Assembly (NCBI GenBank): GCA_028023455.1
Contig: JAQFVV010000012.1
Coordinates: 15,574,364-15,638,363, forward strand
From: Epiperipatus broadwayi
Lineage: Eukaryota; Onychophora; Udeonychophora; Euonychophora; Peripatidae
DNA length: 64,000 nt
Direction: 5' to 3'
How positions within the stretch are numbered: the stretch's first letter is position 1; the number at the start of each line of letters is the position of its first letter. The notes beneath the pieces were generated by a model, which was not told the DNA's origin, did not search any database, and saw nothing but the letters and a program-made list of their open reading frames with translations. Made by a program: the position numbers and the translations under genes. Of the stretch, positions 26,744 through 39,656 are shown piece by piece.

Positions 26744-27410
26744 CTATGAAAGAATAGAATAAAACACGTGTTTATGGTGGCAGAGTAGAATTTGATATTT
26801 CATCAAAACTTATTTTGTTAAACGATATGTAAATAGATAAGATATCTGTAATTAGTAAATATTAAAATTAAAACATCACATTTAAGTGGCCAAAAAAAAA
26901 AATCCAAAAGTTTTTGGAGAACAGAAAAAAAATGCACAGGATAGAAAATTTCAAAAACAATAGTTTAACTTGTAATATTTAACCAAAAAATTAACAAATT
27001 AAGGATGCATAAGTCTCACATGATAAATATTAAAATTAGTTTTACACTTAATAAAACAAAGCATATTACACATCGTTAAAAAAAATAAGTTCAAAAACAA
27101 TATATTAATATTTGATCAAGAAAAAAAAACATTACTAACATCTATTAAAGAACATAGGCTACACATAATGAATTAAATTATAAAAAAACCTATTACAAAA
27201 TATTTTTTTAATTACCTCAAAGTGTACAAAGTTATGTTCCATTGCACTATATGTCAAAATAATAATATGAAGAAAAACATTTGCAAGGGGTTCACCTTTT
27301 ACTCTAAGTGACAGGTGAGAACAAAAATAAAATGTTTCAAAATCTTTATATTAAGGTACTAAAAAAAAAAAAAGGAGAAAAAATAAAACCATCTATTTAA
27401 GTAGCTAGTC

Positions 27411-28010
27411 ATGCATTCGTTCAATTATTACCTATGTATATCTATCTACCTATATGCTTATTTATCGATATATCTTTTATTTGTTTCTGTTTATCTATCT
27501 TTTACTTGTCTCTTTGTGTGTTTATCTACACAACTATCTATTTTGCATTTTTCTATCTGTTTATTTATTTACAGTATCTTTTTATTTATCTACTTACATG
27601 TTTTTCTTCTTATCAATTTATTTATGCTTTCAACAATCTATTTAACTATCCACCCATCCATTCCTTATCTCTTAATTTAACTATTTATCTATCTATCTGT
27701 CCCATTTTATGTTTACATATTTATGTATCTATTTATTGGATTTTCTGTCATTTGATTTTTGCTTCCAACATTTAACTGACTACCCACCCTATTTTTTATC
27801 TATTTAGCTGACTAGCCATTCTATTTATCTGTTTCTCTATGTTTATCTATCTATCTGGTTTTTTATTTATTTATGCCTCCAACTATCCATTTAATCATCT
27901 AACCACTTACCCTTTTCTTATCTATTTGTCTACCTACCTATCTATCTACATGTCTGTCTATATTCCTATCTGTCTGCTTTTCTATATATATTTATTTATC
28001 TAGCCAACTC
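27411..28010. repeat. degenerate TATC/TCTA tetranucleotide tract (E1 left arm)
   Basis: About 600 bp of interrupted TATC, TTTA and TACC units. All open frames here are low-complexity shadows rich in Y, L, I and S. It pairs with the GATA tract immediately to its right. Confidence 0.9.
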
Positions 28011-28011
28011 C

Positions 28012-28860
28012 ATAGATAGATAAAAGTGGATAGGAGACAGGTAAATTAATAAATAAGTGGATGGATAAATAGATGGTATGAAAGTAGATGGATAGATAGG
28101 TATCTAGTAAATGAATGGATAGGTGAATAAATGAACTAGGTTGGATTGGTGAATGATAAATAAATATGTACATAGAAAAACAGATGGATAGGCAAATAGA
28201 TACAGAGGTAAATAGATGAATTGGTTGATGGTTGACTTAAACAATGGATAGTTATTGGAATGATAGAGAGATGAGTGGATAGGTAGAATGAAAGTCAGAT
28301 AATTAAAAGATCGAAATTGATAGGTATAAACATAAATAGAGAGGATAGGTAAATGGATGGATTGATATTTAAGTTGATAGATGAATAAGTGGATGGATAA
28401 ATAGATAAACAGATGAATACAGGTAAATAGATAAAAGATGGATAGATAAACATAAAAAGACAGATAGATCAGCATGTATGTAGATAAGAAGATAGACATA
28501 AAATATAGATAAGGGATGGGTAGGTACTTAGATAGTTAAATGAATTGTTGGATGCATAAATAAATAAGTTGTAAACCAGGTAAATAGAGATATATATATA
28601 TAGATAAATAGAGAGGAAGTCGGATGGATGGGCATTTAGGTAGATTGGTAGGTAGACAGATAAATAGATATACAATGACTGGGCATTAGGCTAGATATTT
28701 AAATGGATGATTGAATCCATAAATAAATTGTTAGGTTGAAAACCAAATAAGAGACAGACAGGCAGGTAGATAGATAATAGAGATACAAATAGATCAGCAT
28801 TTGGATAGATAGGTAGTCAATAGATTAGATGAATGGGTAGCTAGATAGTTAAATGGATGT
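28012..28860. repeat. degenerate GATA tetranucleotide tract (E1 right arm)
   Basis: About 850 bp of interrupted GATA, GGATA and GTAGATA units, the inverted partner of the TATC tract to the left. The turn is at about CCATAGATAGATAAAAG. Confidence 0.9.
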
Positions 28861-30090
28861 TTTGGGTTAAACTTTTGTTTTGAAATTTTCTATACCTTGC
28901 ATTTTCTTTTGTCCTGCTAAAGCTTTTAAATTTTATATTTATTTTTTTTGTCCTTAAGAAAATATCCTTAAATATTTAATAATTACAGATAACATAACTA
29001 TTTTCATATTGTTTAACAAAATTCTAATCTGTAACCATAAGCACATGTTTTATTCTTTTGTAGGTTAGTTTAATAATATATATCCATTTAATGGTAGATG
29101 TAATTTTAATGTTTTTTTTTTACATGTGAAGTTATTTAATTTGTCTTATATATTAATATTTGTCAATTTATATTTTGTTCATTGTGCTAGTGTTTATTTA
29201 TATCTTGGTTTATTAATTTATTTTGTCACCATTTATTTGATATGCTATTTTAAAAGTAAAATACTTTAGAATTGCCTTAAATTTTTTATTACACTAATTT
29301 ATTTGGAAATTTTCCAATTGCTAATATTTTTGATATTTAGTTTTGAGGATTATTTTATTTTTTTGTTTTTGGTCATATGATTATGATAATTTTTTGGTCA
29401 TTTCCTAATTATTAAAATTTACAAAATATTGCTTTTTAATTTTTTTTGTACACTAATTTTCTTATTTTCTAATTATTAATATTTGCTAAATATTCTTTTT
29501 TTGATATTTGATTTTTTTTTTGACTATGTCATTCGCTATTTTTTTGTCATTTTTTTAATTATTAATAATTTTGATATTTGATTTTCAGAATGATTTAGAT
29601 TTTTTAGTCATGTGATTACACTTATTTCTGTGACAATTTTTTTTATTTATGAAAATTGCAATTTTTAAACAGTATTGGACAAAATAACTAGAAAAATGGG
29701 GGGGGGGGCATTATCTGACATTCTTTATTGCTTGATTGTGTTTATGATGGTTTTAGAGGGCTTAGAAACCTAAATAGTGAAGAGAGCATACTAAATTAAT
29801 ATTTTCAGTTTAGTATGTGCTCTCCACCATTTTGGTTTCTAAGGGGATCCCCATAGTCCGACACAGCTACATGATAAAAAATATCATATAATATCCTATC
29901 CCCATTGTTCCAGTTATATTTTCCAGTCATAATAATTCATAAAAAATATGGTCATAGAAATAACCATAATCAAATTTTGGAAATAAATCAAAAATATTTA
30001 AGAAATCACAAAAAGAATTAAAGAATCACATGTTAAAAAAAATCAGATATCAAAATAAATATTTAGCGAGTATTAGTGATTAGGAAATAA

Positions 30091-31258
30091 ATAAATAAAT
30101 AATACTTCTGTATATAATATAAAAATAATATAAAATAACAATTCGTGTCAATTGTTAATACAGAGTTTAATATAAATAAATAAAAACAAATAATATTTCC
30201 AAGCGCTTTCAACTCTTACGAGTCCTTATCAAGGCAGTGTAAACAATTCTGTTTTTTCCTAGGTGATGAATCTAACATTTCATTGTATTGGCTAGGACCA
30301 ACTAATCGGAAAGCTGATTAATTTTGAATTCATAGCACAAGATGAATTTTGTATAATATACGATTCTTTAATCTTGCATTTTTTATCATGTGTTTCATTT
30401 ATTAATATTGTAAAATCCTTTGGACTACATATATGGCCTGTATTATTTTGGTGAACATAAAAAGCTGAATAAACTGTATCATCTCTTGCTCTATTATAAG
30501 TATATTTATGTTGTTGAAGGCGATATTTAATATTTGTTTTGAAAGATAATATAAAATGTTATATGCAAGATTTAATACAAGTGGGTTATAATAAACAAAT
30601 GCTATTATCTACTGTATTGAAGCATTATAAACAACGTCATAATAGTGACCATATAAATATGAATAATACACCATGGATGTCATTAGCTTTTATTCCCAAT
30701 ATTAATAAAAATATAATAAAAGTTTTAAGTCAAGATTTTTGATTAGCATGGAGAACTCCACCTAACCTTAATAGGTTAATAAATAATTCTAAGGAAATAA
30801 TAAATAAGGAGGATAAAAGCAGTGTTGTATACTCTATTAAATGCCCACAAATCGCCTTCAACAACATAAATATACTTATAATAGAGCAAGAGAAGATGAT
30901 ATAGTTTATTCAGCATTTTATGTTCACCAAAATAATACAGGCCATATATGTAGTCCAAAGGATTTTACAATATATGAATGAAACACATGATAAAAAACGA
31001 AAGATTAAAGAATTATATATTATACAAAATTCATCTTGTGCTATGAATTCAAAATTGACCAGCTTTCCGATTAGTTGTTCCTGGCCAATACAATGAAATG
31101 TTATAGATTCATTACCTAGGAGAAAATAGAATTGTTTACACTGCCTTGATAAGGACTCGTAAGAATTGAAAGTGTTTGGAAATATTATTTGTTTTTATTT
31201 ATTTATATTAAACTTTGTATTAACAATTGATACAAATTGTTATTTTATATTATTTTTT
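30091..31258 (+). mobile_element. hairpin Penelope-like element, 13-bp target duplication
   Basis: The 1168-bp insertion is flanked by GATTAGGAAATAA at 30078-30090 and 31259-31271. Its outer about 400 bp on each side are inverted copies of each other (about 30125-30535 and 30852-31245), leaving a single-copy centre of about 315 bp. The centre and right arm encode the end of a Penelope-type protein. The inverted arms recall the inverted pseudo-LTR arrangement reported for Penelope elements. Confidence 0.75.
30539..31000 (+). pseudogene. Penelope-like C-terminal part with GIY-YIG domain
   Basis: The frame from 30539 reads LIQVGYNKQMLLSTVLKHY, then WMSLAFIPNINKNIIKVL, a stop at 30740, and LAWRTPPNLNRLINNSKEI then KSSVVYSIKCPQ. 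A changed frame follows with SAFYVHQNNTGHICSPKDF. The R-T-P-P-x-L, VYSIxC and HxxxTGH blocks fit the linker and GIY-YIG nuclease at the C terminus of Penelope-like retroelements. The reverse transcriptase core is absent, so this is a 5'-truncated copy. Confidence 0.7.
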
Positions 31259-32169
31259 GATTAGGAAATAACAAGAAAAATTAGCACAGAGAAAAATTAA
31301 AAACAATACTAAATTATTTTACTTTTGAAATAGCATATCACACGTAAGGCAGCAAAATAAATGTCTAAACCAAAAAAAAAAAAATCACTATCATAATTAA
31401 TGAAACAAATTAGCAAATATTAATATTTGACAAAATAAATAATTGCTTACATGGAAAAACATATTCAAATTACTTCTACATTTAAATGAACATGCATTAC
31501 TAAACTAACACATGAAAGAATAAAATGTGCTTATTGGTGGCATTGTAGAATTTGATATTTAATCAAAACTATTTTGTTAAAATAATATATAAATATATAT
31601 GTTATCTGTAATTATTGAATATTAAAATCAATACATTACAAATACTTTCTTAAATCCAAAAATAAAAATATTGAGAACTTTTGCAGGAACACAAAAAATG
31701 CAGGGGATGGAAAATTTCAAAAACAATAGTTTAGCTCATATTTCATCAAAAAAAGTAAAATTAAAGATGCTTAAGCAATAAATGATAAATATTAAAATTA
31801 CTTTTACAACTAATAAATAAAACTGTAAAAGGATATTATACATGATTAAAAAAATTAATTTCAAAAACAGTATATTAATATTTGATCAAAAACAATAATA
31901 CTATCTATTAAAAAACATAACACAATAAATAAAACTATAAAAAACATTAGAAAACATTTTTTAATTACTCAAAGTGTGCAAAGTTTATATCCCACTGCAG
32001 AACATATGCAGAATAATAAAATGGAGCCAAAAAATTTAAAGGGGTCATTTTGATATTGGCAAGGGATTCATCTTTAAACTAAATGATATCAGATGGCAAC
32101 AAAAAAAGTTTTGGGCAAAATATTTATATTAAGATATTAAAAAAAAAAGTTCGGACAAAAAATAATACC

Positions 32170-32565
32170 ATCTATAGCTAGTCACTCATGCATTTATTCA
32201 TTTATTAGCTATATATCTCTATCTATATACTTATGTATTGATCAATCTTTTATTTGTCACTGTTTATCTATTTATCTTTTAATTATCTTTATCTGCTTAT
32301 CTACATACTTATCTCTATTTTATTATCTGTTTAATTGTTTATTTACTGAATATCTGTTTGTTTGTTTTATCTAGTTCTATATGTTTAACTATAATTGGTT
32401 TTCTACCTATCACTTATTTTATGCTTCCAACATTTCATTTAACTATCTAGCTATTGTCTCTTATGTTTATCTGTTCTATCTGGTTTTCTGCCTATTTAAT
32501 TGTGCAATCAATCATCCATTTAACTATCTAGCTATTTACCCATCTCTTATCTATATTGTAACCAT
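32170..32565. repeat. TATC tract of E2 left arm, first part
   Basis: Interrupted TATC/TTTA units, with the open frames of biased composition expected from such repeats. The tract is cut at about 32570 by the insertion block that ends near 35065 and resumes at 35080. Confidence 0.85.
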
Positions 32566-33501
32566 TCTGAAAAGAAGAATTTATAGTTTTTGTACTCTCA
32601 TGTTAGTAAACAAATATATAACAGTTACTTAGAGAAGAGGGGAAAATTAATTTAAAGCAATTTATAAACTATAGTAATAGTCAAACTGGATACTAATTAT
32701 AAAATCTCATATACCACATCTGTATTTCAAACCCATTCTTATTTAACTAGAAGGGAAATTTTCGATGAATATATGCATTTATATTAGATTTATGTCAAGG
32801 CGCTATCCCGAATACAGAGAATATTCATGGGAGGATTTGAACAGCCTTCCGTATTACTATAGCTTAATGGCAACTAGTTCTGTTGAATAAAAGAATTCCT
32901 GTCTCATTGGGGATCATAATTTGACCCTTTTAAAATAATATATTCTACAAATAATTATTTATCTTATGGTAGATAATTTGCTAATTTTGAATGGTGAGAA
33001 ATTAAGAGAAATTAGAATGGCAGCCACGTTGTGAAATGACAAAAATCTTTATTATACAATAATAATATTTATTGTTAAAACAGGCAAAACTCACTATATA
33101 TATTTGCCTATTTTAACAACAGTTATACACAAGCATAAGAGGAGGTGGTCATGTGTTGTTTATTAGCTTATAATATTTATTGACTAATTATAGCTCTATA
33201 AACCTTTTAACATGCATTTTTGTTAACCTATTCCTACAAATAATGCAACTAAAAACTGTTATATTATCTATTTGAATTTTAGATTGTATATAATAAAAAA
33301 ACAGGCAAGTAATGAAAATTCTTACTGTTTACTTGAGTGAGAATCTTTCAAAAACCCTTTTTGTTGAAAGTCTGTTGAGTTAACATTTTCCAGTTTTTTG
33401 AGATCTTCATTTTGAAAATTAGCATTATAGAGTTCTTTCTTGTAGATTTAATTTCTTTTTTTTTTTTTTAGCTTGCTTCATTTCAAGTTCAGGTCCTATC
33501 T

Positions 33502-34264
33502 AACTCAAATAGCTATATGGGGCTGATAGATCTTCAGCCATACCATATATTAGTAGTCTTAGCAATATAAAATTGCATAAGACTTATGGCAGAGACTATA
33601 AGTAGTCAAAATAAGATTTCAGATTTTTCACTCAATAGATAACTTTTAGATAAGTGCTTGGCTTTGGGTTGGTATTTTTAGATCTAGTGTCTGAACCTAC
33701 CCTGACACCTCTCTGAGGAGTGCCAATGCACGAAATCATGTTCAGGGGTTTGGGGAGGGGTTCCTGACAGATATTTAAGTGCTGGCTCTGGCTAAGCATT
33801 TATCATAAAGCTTGTAGAGGAATTGGCAATCCTCATTGTTTATAACTAACAAGCTTAAGAGATAGGGTCATGTGATATATGACTCTTATTTTGACTGTTT
33901 ATAGTCCCTGCCATAAGTCTTATGCAATTTTACATTGCTAAGACTACTAATATATGGTATGGCTGAAGATCTATCAACCCCATATAGCTATTTGAGTTGG
34001 ATAGCTGGGTTTGAAGACATGTAGATGTCTGAAAATTTCAGATTTTTCACTCAATAGATAATTTTTAGATAAGTGCTTGGCTTTGGGTTGGTATTTTCAG
34101 ATCTAGTGTCTGAACTTACCCTGACACCTCTCTGAGGAGTGCCAAAGCACGAAACCATGGTCAGGAGTTTGGGGAGGGGTTTCTGACATAATTTTAAGTG
34201 CTGCCTCTGGCTAAGCATTTATCATAAAGCTTGTAGAGGAATTGGCAATCCTCATTGTTTATAA
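33502..34264. repeat. interlocked inverted and direct repeat complex
   Basis: Inverted arms of about 114 bp lie at 33502-33615 and 33885-33998, sharing ATATGGTATGGCTGAAGATC and its inverse. A 230-bp unit at 33616-33845, between the arms, is repeated in direct orientation at 34035-34264 with roughly ten differences. The unit contains TCTGAGGAGTGCCAA and TTTGGGGAGGGG. No coding frame. Confidence 0.8.
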
Positions 34265-34478
34265 GAAACTATTGTTTCAATTACTTTAAAAGAAAAAAAT
34301 ATTTCTCTTGTTTACTTTTCTTTTTACAAATAAAACTTTTCTAAAGAGAGGAAAAATAGATCTTAATCATTTGTCTTGTTTAATTAAAAGCAGATATATA
34401 TAAAAACAATTTTTTTTTCAACTTAATTTGTCTACCCCCCTCCTCCAACAAATAAAACTCCTTGTATTTTTTTTTATA

Positions 34479-34975
34479 TTGGACTATTTCCATAATCTGA
34501 TATGAGTATTGAATGTCATTTAGAAAATTTTAACTTTTATTTAAATATTCCAAATACATTCAACTGTTAATCCCATAAACCAATCTAGTGTGACTATACA
34601 TAATGTATGGAAATCACTAATCAACTTTACTCTTAGGAAAAGTGGAGAAATCAGAAAGAACCTCATAAATAAGTATATAAAATTTCTACTGACTGTTGCC
34701 TTTGGCAGGATGGCTCAGTTGGTTAAAGTGTTACCTTAAAATTAAATGCTCAAGAATCTTAAGAGTCCAGGTTTGAATCCCATGCTAGTACTATCACTGG
34801 ACAAGCTAGCAACACCTGAAGAAGAGGGGAGATTACTATCTCTCAGAATGTTGTGCATATACTAACATGATTGAGGTGCTATTACTAACAGTTGAATGTA
34901 TTTGGAATATTTAAATAAAAGTTAAATTTTTCTAAAGACATTTAATACTCATATTAGATGATGGAAATAGTCCAA
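34479..34975. repeat. inverted repeat enclosing a tRNA-like SINE
   Basis: Arms of about 95 bp (34479-34573 and 34882-34975) begin TTGGACTATTTCC and end GGAAATAGTCCAA. AT-rich A+T-similar motifs (AAATAAAACT) flank both arms. The loop of about 310 bp holds the tRNA-like module listed next. Confidence 0.7.
34700..34860 (+). mobile_element. tRNA-derived SINE-like module
   Basis: An A box TGGCTCAGTTGG at 34711-34722 and a B box GGTTTGAATCC at 34770-34780 match the Pol III internal promoter consensus, with 47 bp between them. This fits a tRNA-derived SINE head. The tail contains GAAGAAGAGGGGAG and no clear A-rich end. It is not an intact tRNA gene: no acceptor stem closes around it. Confidence 0.65.
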
Positions 34976-35079
34976 CCTTCGGGGAAAATAAAACTTCTCG
35001 TTTTTTTTTTGGTTAAAGAAATTATTGTTTTAAACCAACTATATTTAACCACTTATTTATTCACATAGCTCACACTTGG

Positions 35080-35480
35080 AACGATGGATACAATATATTT
35101 ATTTGTCTACTTTCCTATCTACTTAAACGCCTGTCTGTTGTTTCTCTATCTATATCTGGTTTTCTACCTATTTACAAATCCAACCAGCCATTTAACTATT
35201 TATTCTACCATCTATCTTTTTCTATATATTTATCTCTCTGCCTTGTTATCTACTAAATGCCTATCTATCTATTTATCTATATTTATTTACCTAATTTTCT
35301 ACTTATCAATTTATGCCGCCAACTATCCATTTAACTATCTAACCACCCACCCATTTCTTATCTATTTATTTGTCTAATTACTATCTACTTACATGCCTAT
35401 CTATTGATCTCTCTTGATATGTTTATCTATTGTTTTATCTATTTATTTATTTATCTCTCTGGTTTTCTATCTATATGTCC
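35080..35480. repeat. TATC tract of E2 left arm, second part
   Basis: Continuation of the E2 left-arm tract up to its centre at about 35495, after which the complementary GATA strand begins for about 70 bp before the next insertion. Confidence 0.85.
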
Positions 35481-35984
35481 AATTCATAGATAGGTAAAAG
35501 CCAATAGGATTGAGGTAAGTAGACAATCTGATAAGTGTATAGAGAGGCAGGTAGATGGATAGATAGATTAAAAAAACATATAAAAACTAACTAAAGGATA
35601 TATATTCAAAAAAATGTGAAACAAAATTACTTATATTTGAAATTATTATCTTTAATATTTCGACCAGAGGACTGGTTTCCATCAGAAAAAATACAGTAAA
35701 TTGTGGTGTTCAAAAATTAGAAATTATGTTCAACATATTTGACTAAAAACTTCTATTGGTTAAAAGATTCTACATAAGAAAATTAACCACCCACTGGCTA
35801 ATTTATTGTGTACATTACAAAAAAAATCCAACTACATTATCTTATTAAACCTCACAAAGGCTTTTAGACCTAATTCAAAAATGTATATCATCATCATCTC
35901 CAAGTTCAGTGCATCTTCTCCGATCTTTAGCTTCTCTTCTCCATATCACTCCTTTACACTTTGTTACTTCATTCATCCATCTCA

Positions 35985-37495
35985 CATGTGGGTTTTTTTT
36001 TTGAGTCTTTTACAGTCTCTTGAAATCCAGTTTAAGATTTCAATTGTCCATCTATTATCATCTCTTTTAGCAATATGTCCAGCCCAACTCCACTTCAGTC
36101 TTTTAATTTTTTCAATGAGGTCAGTAACACCCGATGGTTCTCTTCCCCATAAACTGCATTTTCGATCTTTTCTTATTACTCCTAACATACATCTCCATTC
36201 TTCTTTGAGTGGTCTGAAGTCTGTATTGCTCTTCTATTAAGTGTCCAAGTGTCAGATCCATAAGAAAGAACTGGTAAAATACATTTATTAAAAACCTTCC
36301 TTTTCAAATACATAGGCATATTTCCTTTTAGTCTCAAGTTATTTCTACCAAAAGCTCTCCAACCAAGTTTAATTCTATGATTAATTTCATCCATTATGTT
36401 TCCATATGTATTAGTAATCTGATCATAGTATTTGTAGCTGTTAACTTCTAACTCATCATAATCAATCTTTATTTTCATATTTTGAGAAAATCCATTAAAC
36501 ATTTACTATTCTACTTTCATTTGAATTATCCTGCAACATTTCCTGCAGCTCTAAAGCATTATTTGCAAAAACAACTACATCATCTGCAAAATCTAAATGA
36601 CTTAAATAATCTCCATTTACTTTCACTTCTTTAGCTTTCCATTTTAATTCATAAAATACTTTTTGCAGCACTGCTGTAAAAAGTTTTGGAAATATGGAGT
36701 CACCCTGTCTTACACCCTTCTTAATGTTGGGTTGACTTTCCTAGTATCATTATGTAATCTAATTTTTGTTGTTGCATTTTTATAAATATTCTTTAAAATA
36801 TGACAATATCCTGGATCTATACCTTGATGATCTAATGCTTTAATCACTGAAGAAATGTTTATAGAATCAAATGCCTTTTCATAATCTACAAATCCAAAGC
36901 ATGATGGCAACTCATATTCATTTGTCCTTTCTATAATTTCTCTCAATATCCAACTTGTTCTCTTGGTTGATGGAAATCCAATGTTCTCTATAGACGAGTT
37001 GTAATTATCTTGGTAAATTTTTTTTATAAAACTGATAAAAAGCTGAATTTCTAATATCTTTATCACCTTTTTTAAATATTAATATTAATATTGCATTCTT
37101 CCAATCATCTGGTACATCTTTATCATTTAGACATTTGGTATATAACTTTGCTAAAAAATTTCCTATTTCTTCACTTGCTCTTTTTAATATATCAATTATA
37201 ATTTCATCATTTCCTGGAGCCTTTTTTTCCTTCATAAATTTTATTGCATGTCTCACTTCTTCATTTAATATTCTGGGCAATTCGGAAGATATAATGGATA
37301 TAGGAGGTACTTGTTCCTTATTACTATATAATTCTTGATCTTCCTGATGCCATCTCTCTTTTTAGTAATAATTCCATCTTTTTTTCTTATTGCAGATATA
37401 AATTTTCTACCAACACCAAAATGTTATTTTACACTCTTGGGGCTTTTATTCTCTTCTACAGCTTTCCTTGCTAGTTTACAGTGATACTTTTTTAT
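35985..37495 (-). pseudogene. RTE reverse transcriptase and C terminus, broken
   Basis: Pieces at 37280-37005, 37066-36710, about 36709-36505, 36502-36182 and 36188-35982. Blocks in order are KKAPGNDEIIIDILK, DVPDDWKNAILILIFKKGD, SCFGFVDYEKAFDSI (motif A), LDFADDVVVFANNALELQEM (motif C) and PVLSYGSDTWTLN. The RTE-specific RLKWSWAGHIAKRDDNRWT closes the series. The W-A-G-H-x-x-R-x-x-D-N-R-W-T block is diagnostic of BovB/RTE C termini. Catalytic aspartates are present but frames are lost. Confidence 0.85.
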
Positions 37496-39656
37496 TATAA
37501 CGATCCAGAGAAGAGTGAGCTTAACGTAATCTGCACTACAGGGCGCCACTAGGCATTTGAACCTAGAAAATTTATAAAGTAGGCAGATATGTAAGTCAAA
37601 AAAAAAATTATTTATTTTATATTGGTTGATTCCTGTCGTTAGCCCATTGTCACTAGCTCAATGGAACAGCAGAGATTTATATTTCATAAATTCTTATCTA
37701 AGAATAATTCTTTAAAAAAAAAAAAAAATAAGCCACTGCCAGTAATTAACATACAAGCATTTATTTACACACATATATATAAAATTTAACATTATTATTT
37801 TAGCATGTTTACTTTAACATTTAACATTATTTTTAACTTTTATTTTAGATTTTAATTTACATTTTAATTTTTATACTATTATAAGTTTGCACAGATAGAT
37901 TTATAAAAGTTTGTTTTATAATGTTGAGTATAGATCGGTTACATAGATTACACGGTCAAAAACATTTCAAAATAAACATAAACGATCAAAATACAAAATC
38001 ATTGATACCTTCAATTGCATAGGGAATACAAGAAACCCACTGGTAGTCATCATAAGATACCGCACTGACACCAATAACATAAAAGACATCCGAATAAATA
38101 CATTTTAGATACTCACCGTAAGGTATCATTATTTACCGAATGTCTATATATTTTGATCAAATATGAAAACCAAAAACAATTAACCGATAACGAATCCATG
38201 CAACTTCCATACCCAACTTAAATTTAATGCATTTTTATTTAGAGTGTCGAGTATGAATAGACTACACAGATTTACATTTGAAAGAAAATATTCTATCCTT
38301 ATTTAACCTTAGGCCAAAAGTTCGCAATCAAACTAACGTCAATTCATCTGATATATCGATGCATTCAATGTAATACGAAATACGGCAGCACAAAAGGTTA
38401 AGAGAAGAAATTGCCTCTCGTCAGATAGGAATACTACATCTATCTGACAAGAAGAGCAATAAAAAAAAAACTCCATAGGAAAGGACTGCAGTCATTTTTC
38501 CGACTTACGAATCGCATTCCATAGGCCAAAAAGGAAGTGTGCGGCGTATAAAGCGATTCTGCCCGTAGCGAACCCCACACTACATCTACTAATTACACCA
38601 ATATACCCAATCCATTGACCTAATTCAACTACGAAACAAATAATCCAAGATTACCCTCCCCTAATATAACTTTACAAATATATATAGCCATTCACGCCTG
38701 ATTAAGTTTAACATTTATATAATTTAATTTATCGCAAAACAAAAATCATAAATAAAACTTAAAGAACAAAAATAAATAAATAAATGGAAATGGTTTTACA
38801 AAAGAAATACATCCAATTAAAATTACTTATTAATAAATAAAGTTGGTCAGATAGGATTCTATTTCTATAAATTAAATATTAGGAAAAAGTTTATATTTTA
38901 GAGTTCTTAATGTTTTCAAATGTTCATTAATTATATATTTCTTACTGTTTTGAAAAATGTCCGTAGTCTCTGATTTTTTGTAATGGAAGGTGTTAATTCC
39001 CACGAAGTCATGAGGAGATCAGTGTGCAGTTAACTGTTGGTCCTTTACGGTTGATGGTATTCTTCGGACCTTGATGTCCTGTGGTCCGCAATATTGGAAA
39101 ACGATGTTTCATTTTTTTGAACAACTGAAGGAATTGAAAGTGCGTCTTTCAATCCCTTCTCCTCCAACCCTCTCCAACTTAAGACATATCTGTCCTCTCT
39201 TAATAACTAACTAATAATTTCCAAACTTTTCCTTTTATATTAATTTTAAGGATTCAATTGACATTACGTCATCGATGTGATGGTCCTTTCGCTGAGGTCC
39301 GATTCCATTGTTTTTCTCTCCTATCTGACCTTTGCTTATATATTTTAAATGCCCAAGGGCTAGTTTATATTTAACTAATTAAAATAATCATTTCCATTTT
39401 CTGATTAATTAATGTGTTTTCCAACTTAAAGATATATTTTTATCTCTAAATCTTTTTGTTGAAAGATTTAGTTTTTCTATTTTTAATAAAGTTTTATTTT
39501 AATATTTTTTTTTTATCTGTGCGATTTTATATATATACGAGTTTAAGATGATTTTTTAATTTTTAATTCTTAAAAAAGAAGTTTTTATTTGCGAACTTTT
39601 ATTTTTTTCATGTTTACTAATAAAAAACAATGTAGCGTATGTATGTGCCTGTTACA
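37496..39656 (-). mobile_element. solo LTR, family A, reverse orientation
   Basis: This 2161-bp unit is flanked by TTAT at 37492-37495 and 39657-39660. Its left end TATAACGATCCAGAGAA is the inverse of the family A right end, and its right end inverts TGTAACAGGCAC. Internal sequence matches the inverted young copies at 51347-56518, for example AGGGCGCCACTAGGCATTTG. Removing it rejoins the RTE coding region. More diverged than the young copies; its 5' hairpin has decayed. Confidence 0.88.

Larger units (their letters stand above)
24587..29795. mobile_element. giant foldback element E1
   Basis: This is a near-perfect head-to-head inverted repeat with its centre at about 28011. The left tip TGAGTATGCACTTTCCACC matches the inverted right tip GAGAGCATACTAAA. 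The outer arms carry matching unique sequence and the inner arms carry complementary tetranucleotide tracts. After removing the solo LTR B2, the left arm is about 1.75 kb and the right arm about 1.78 kb. No transposase was found. Foldback or Galileo-like elements have this arm-dominated design, but assignment to a superfamily is inference. Confidence 0.75.
32571..35065. other. unclassified insertion block inside E2 left arm
   Basis: This 2.5-kb block splits the TATC tract. It holds a hairpin at 33071-33120 (TTGTTAAAACAGGCAAA and its inverse), the inverted/direct repeat complex at 33502-34264, and the foldback with an embedded tRNA-like SINE at 34479-34975. No protein-coding match. Whether it is one insertion or several could not be decided. 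Confidence 0.5.

Noticed and set aside
27411-28675. Open frames of up to 131 codons on both strands, rich in Y, L, I and S
   Set aside because: They are translations of TATC/GATA repeats, present in several frames at once, with no start context or domain.
27411-28860. CRISPR-like array
   Set aside because: Tetranucleotide repeats without spacers, in an animal genome context.
32800-32930. Possible second tRNA-like SINE on the minus strand (GTTCAAATCC box)
   Set aside because: A B-box-like motif is present but no A box at suitable spacing on the same strand.
34700-34800. Intact tRNA gene
   Set aside because: A and B boxes are present, but no acceptor or anticodon stem closes and the spacing suits a SINE head.
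35806-36240. 144-codon plus-strand frame
   Set aside because: It lies antisense to the recognised RTE C terminus on the minus strand.
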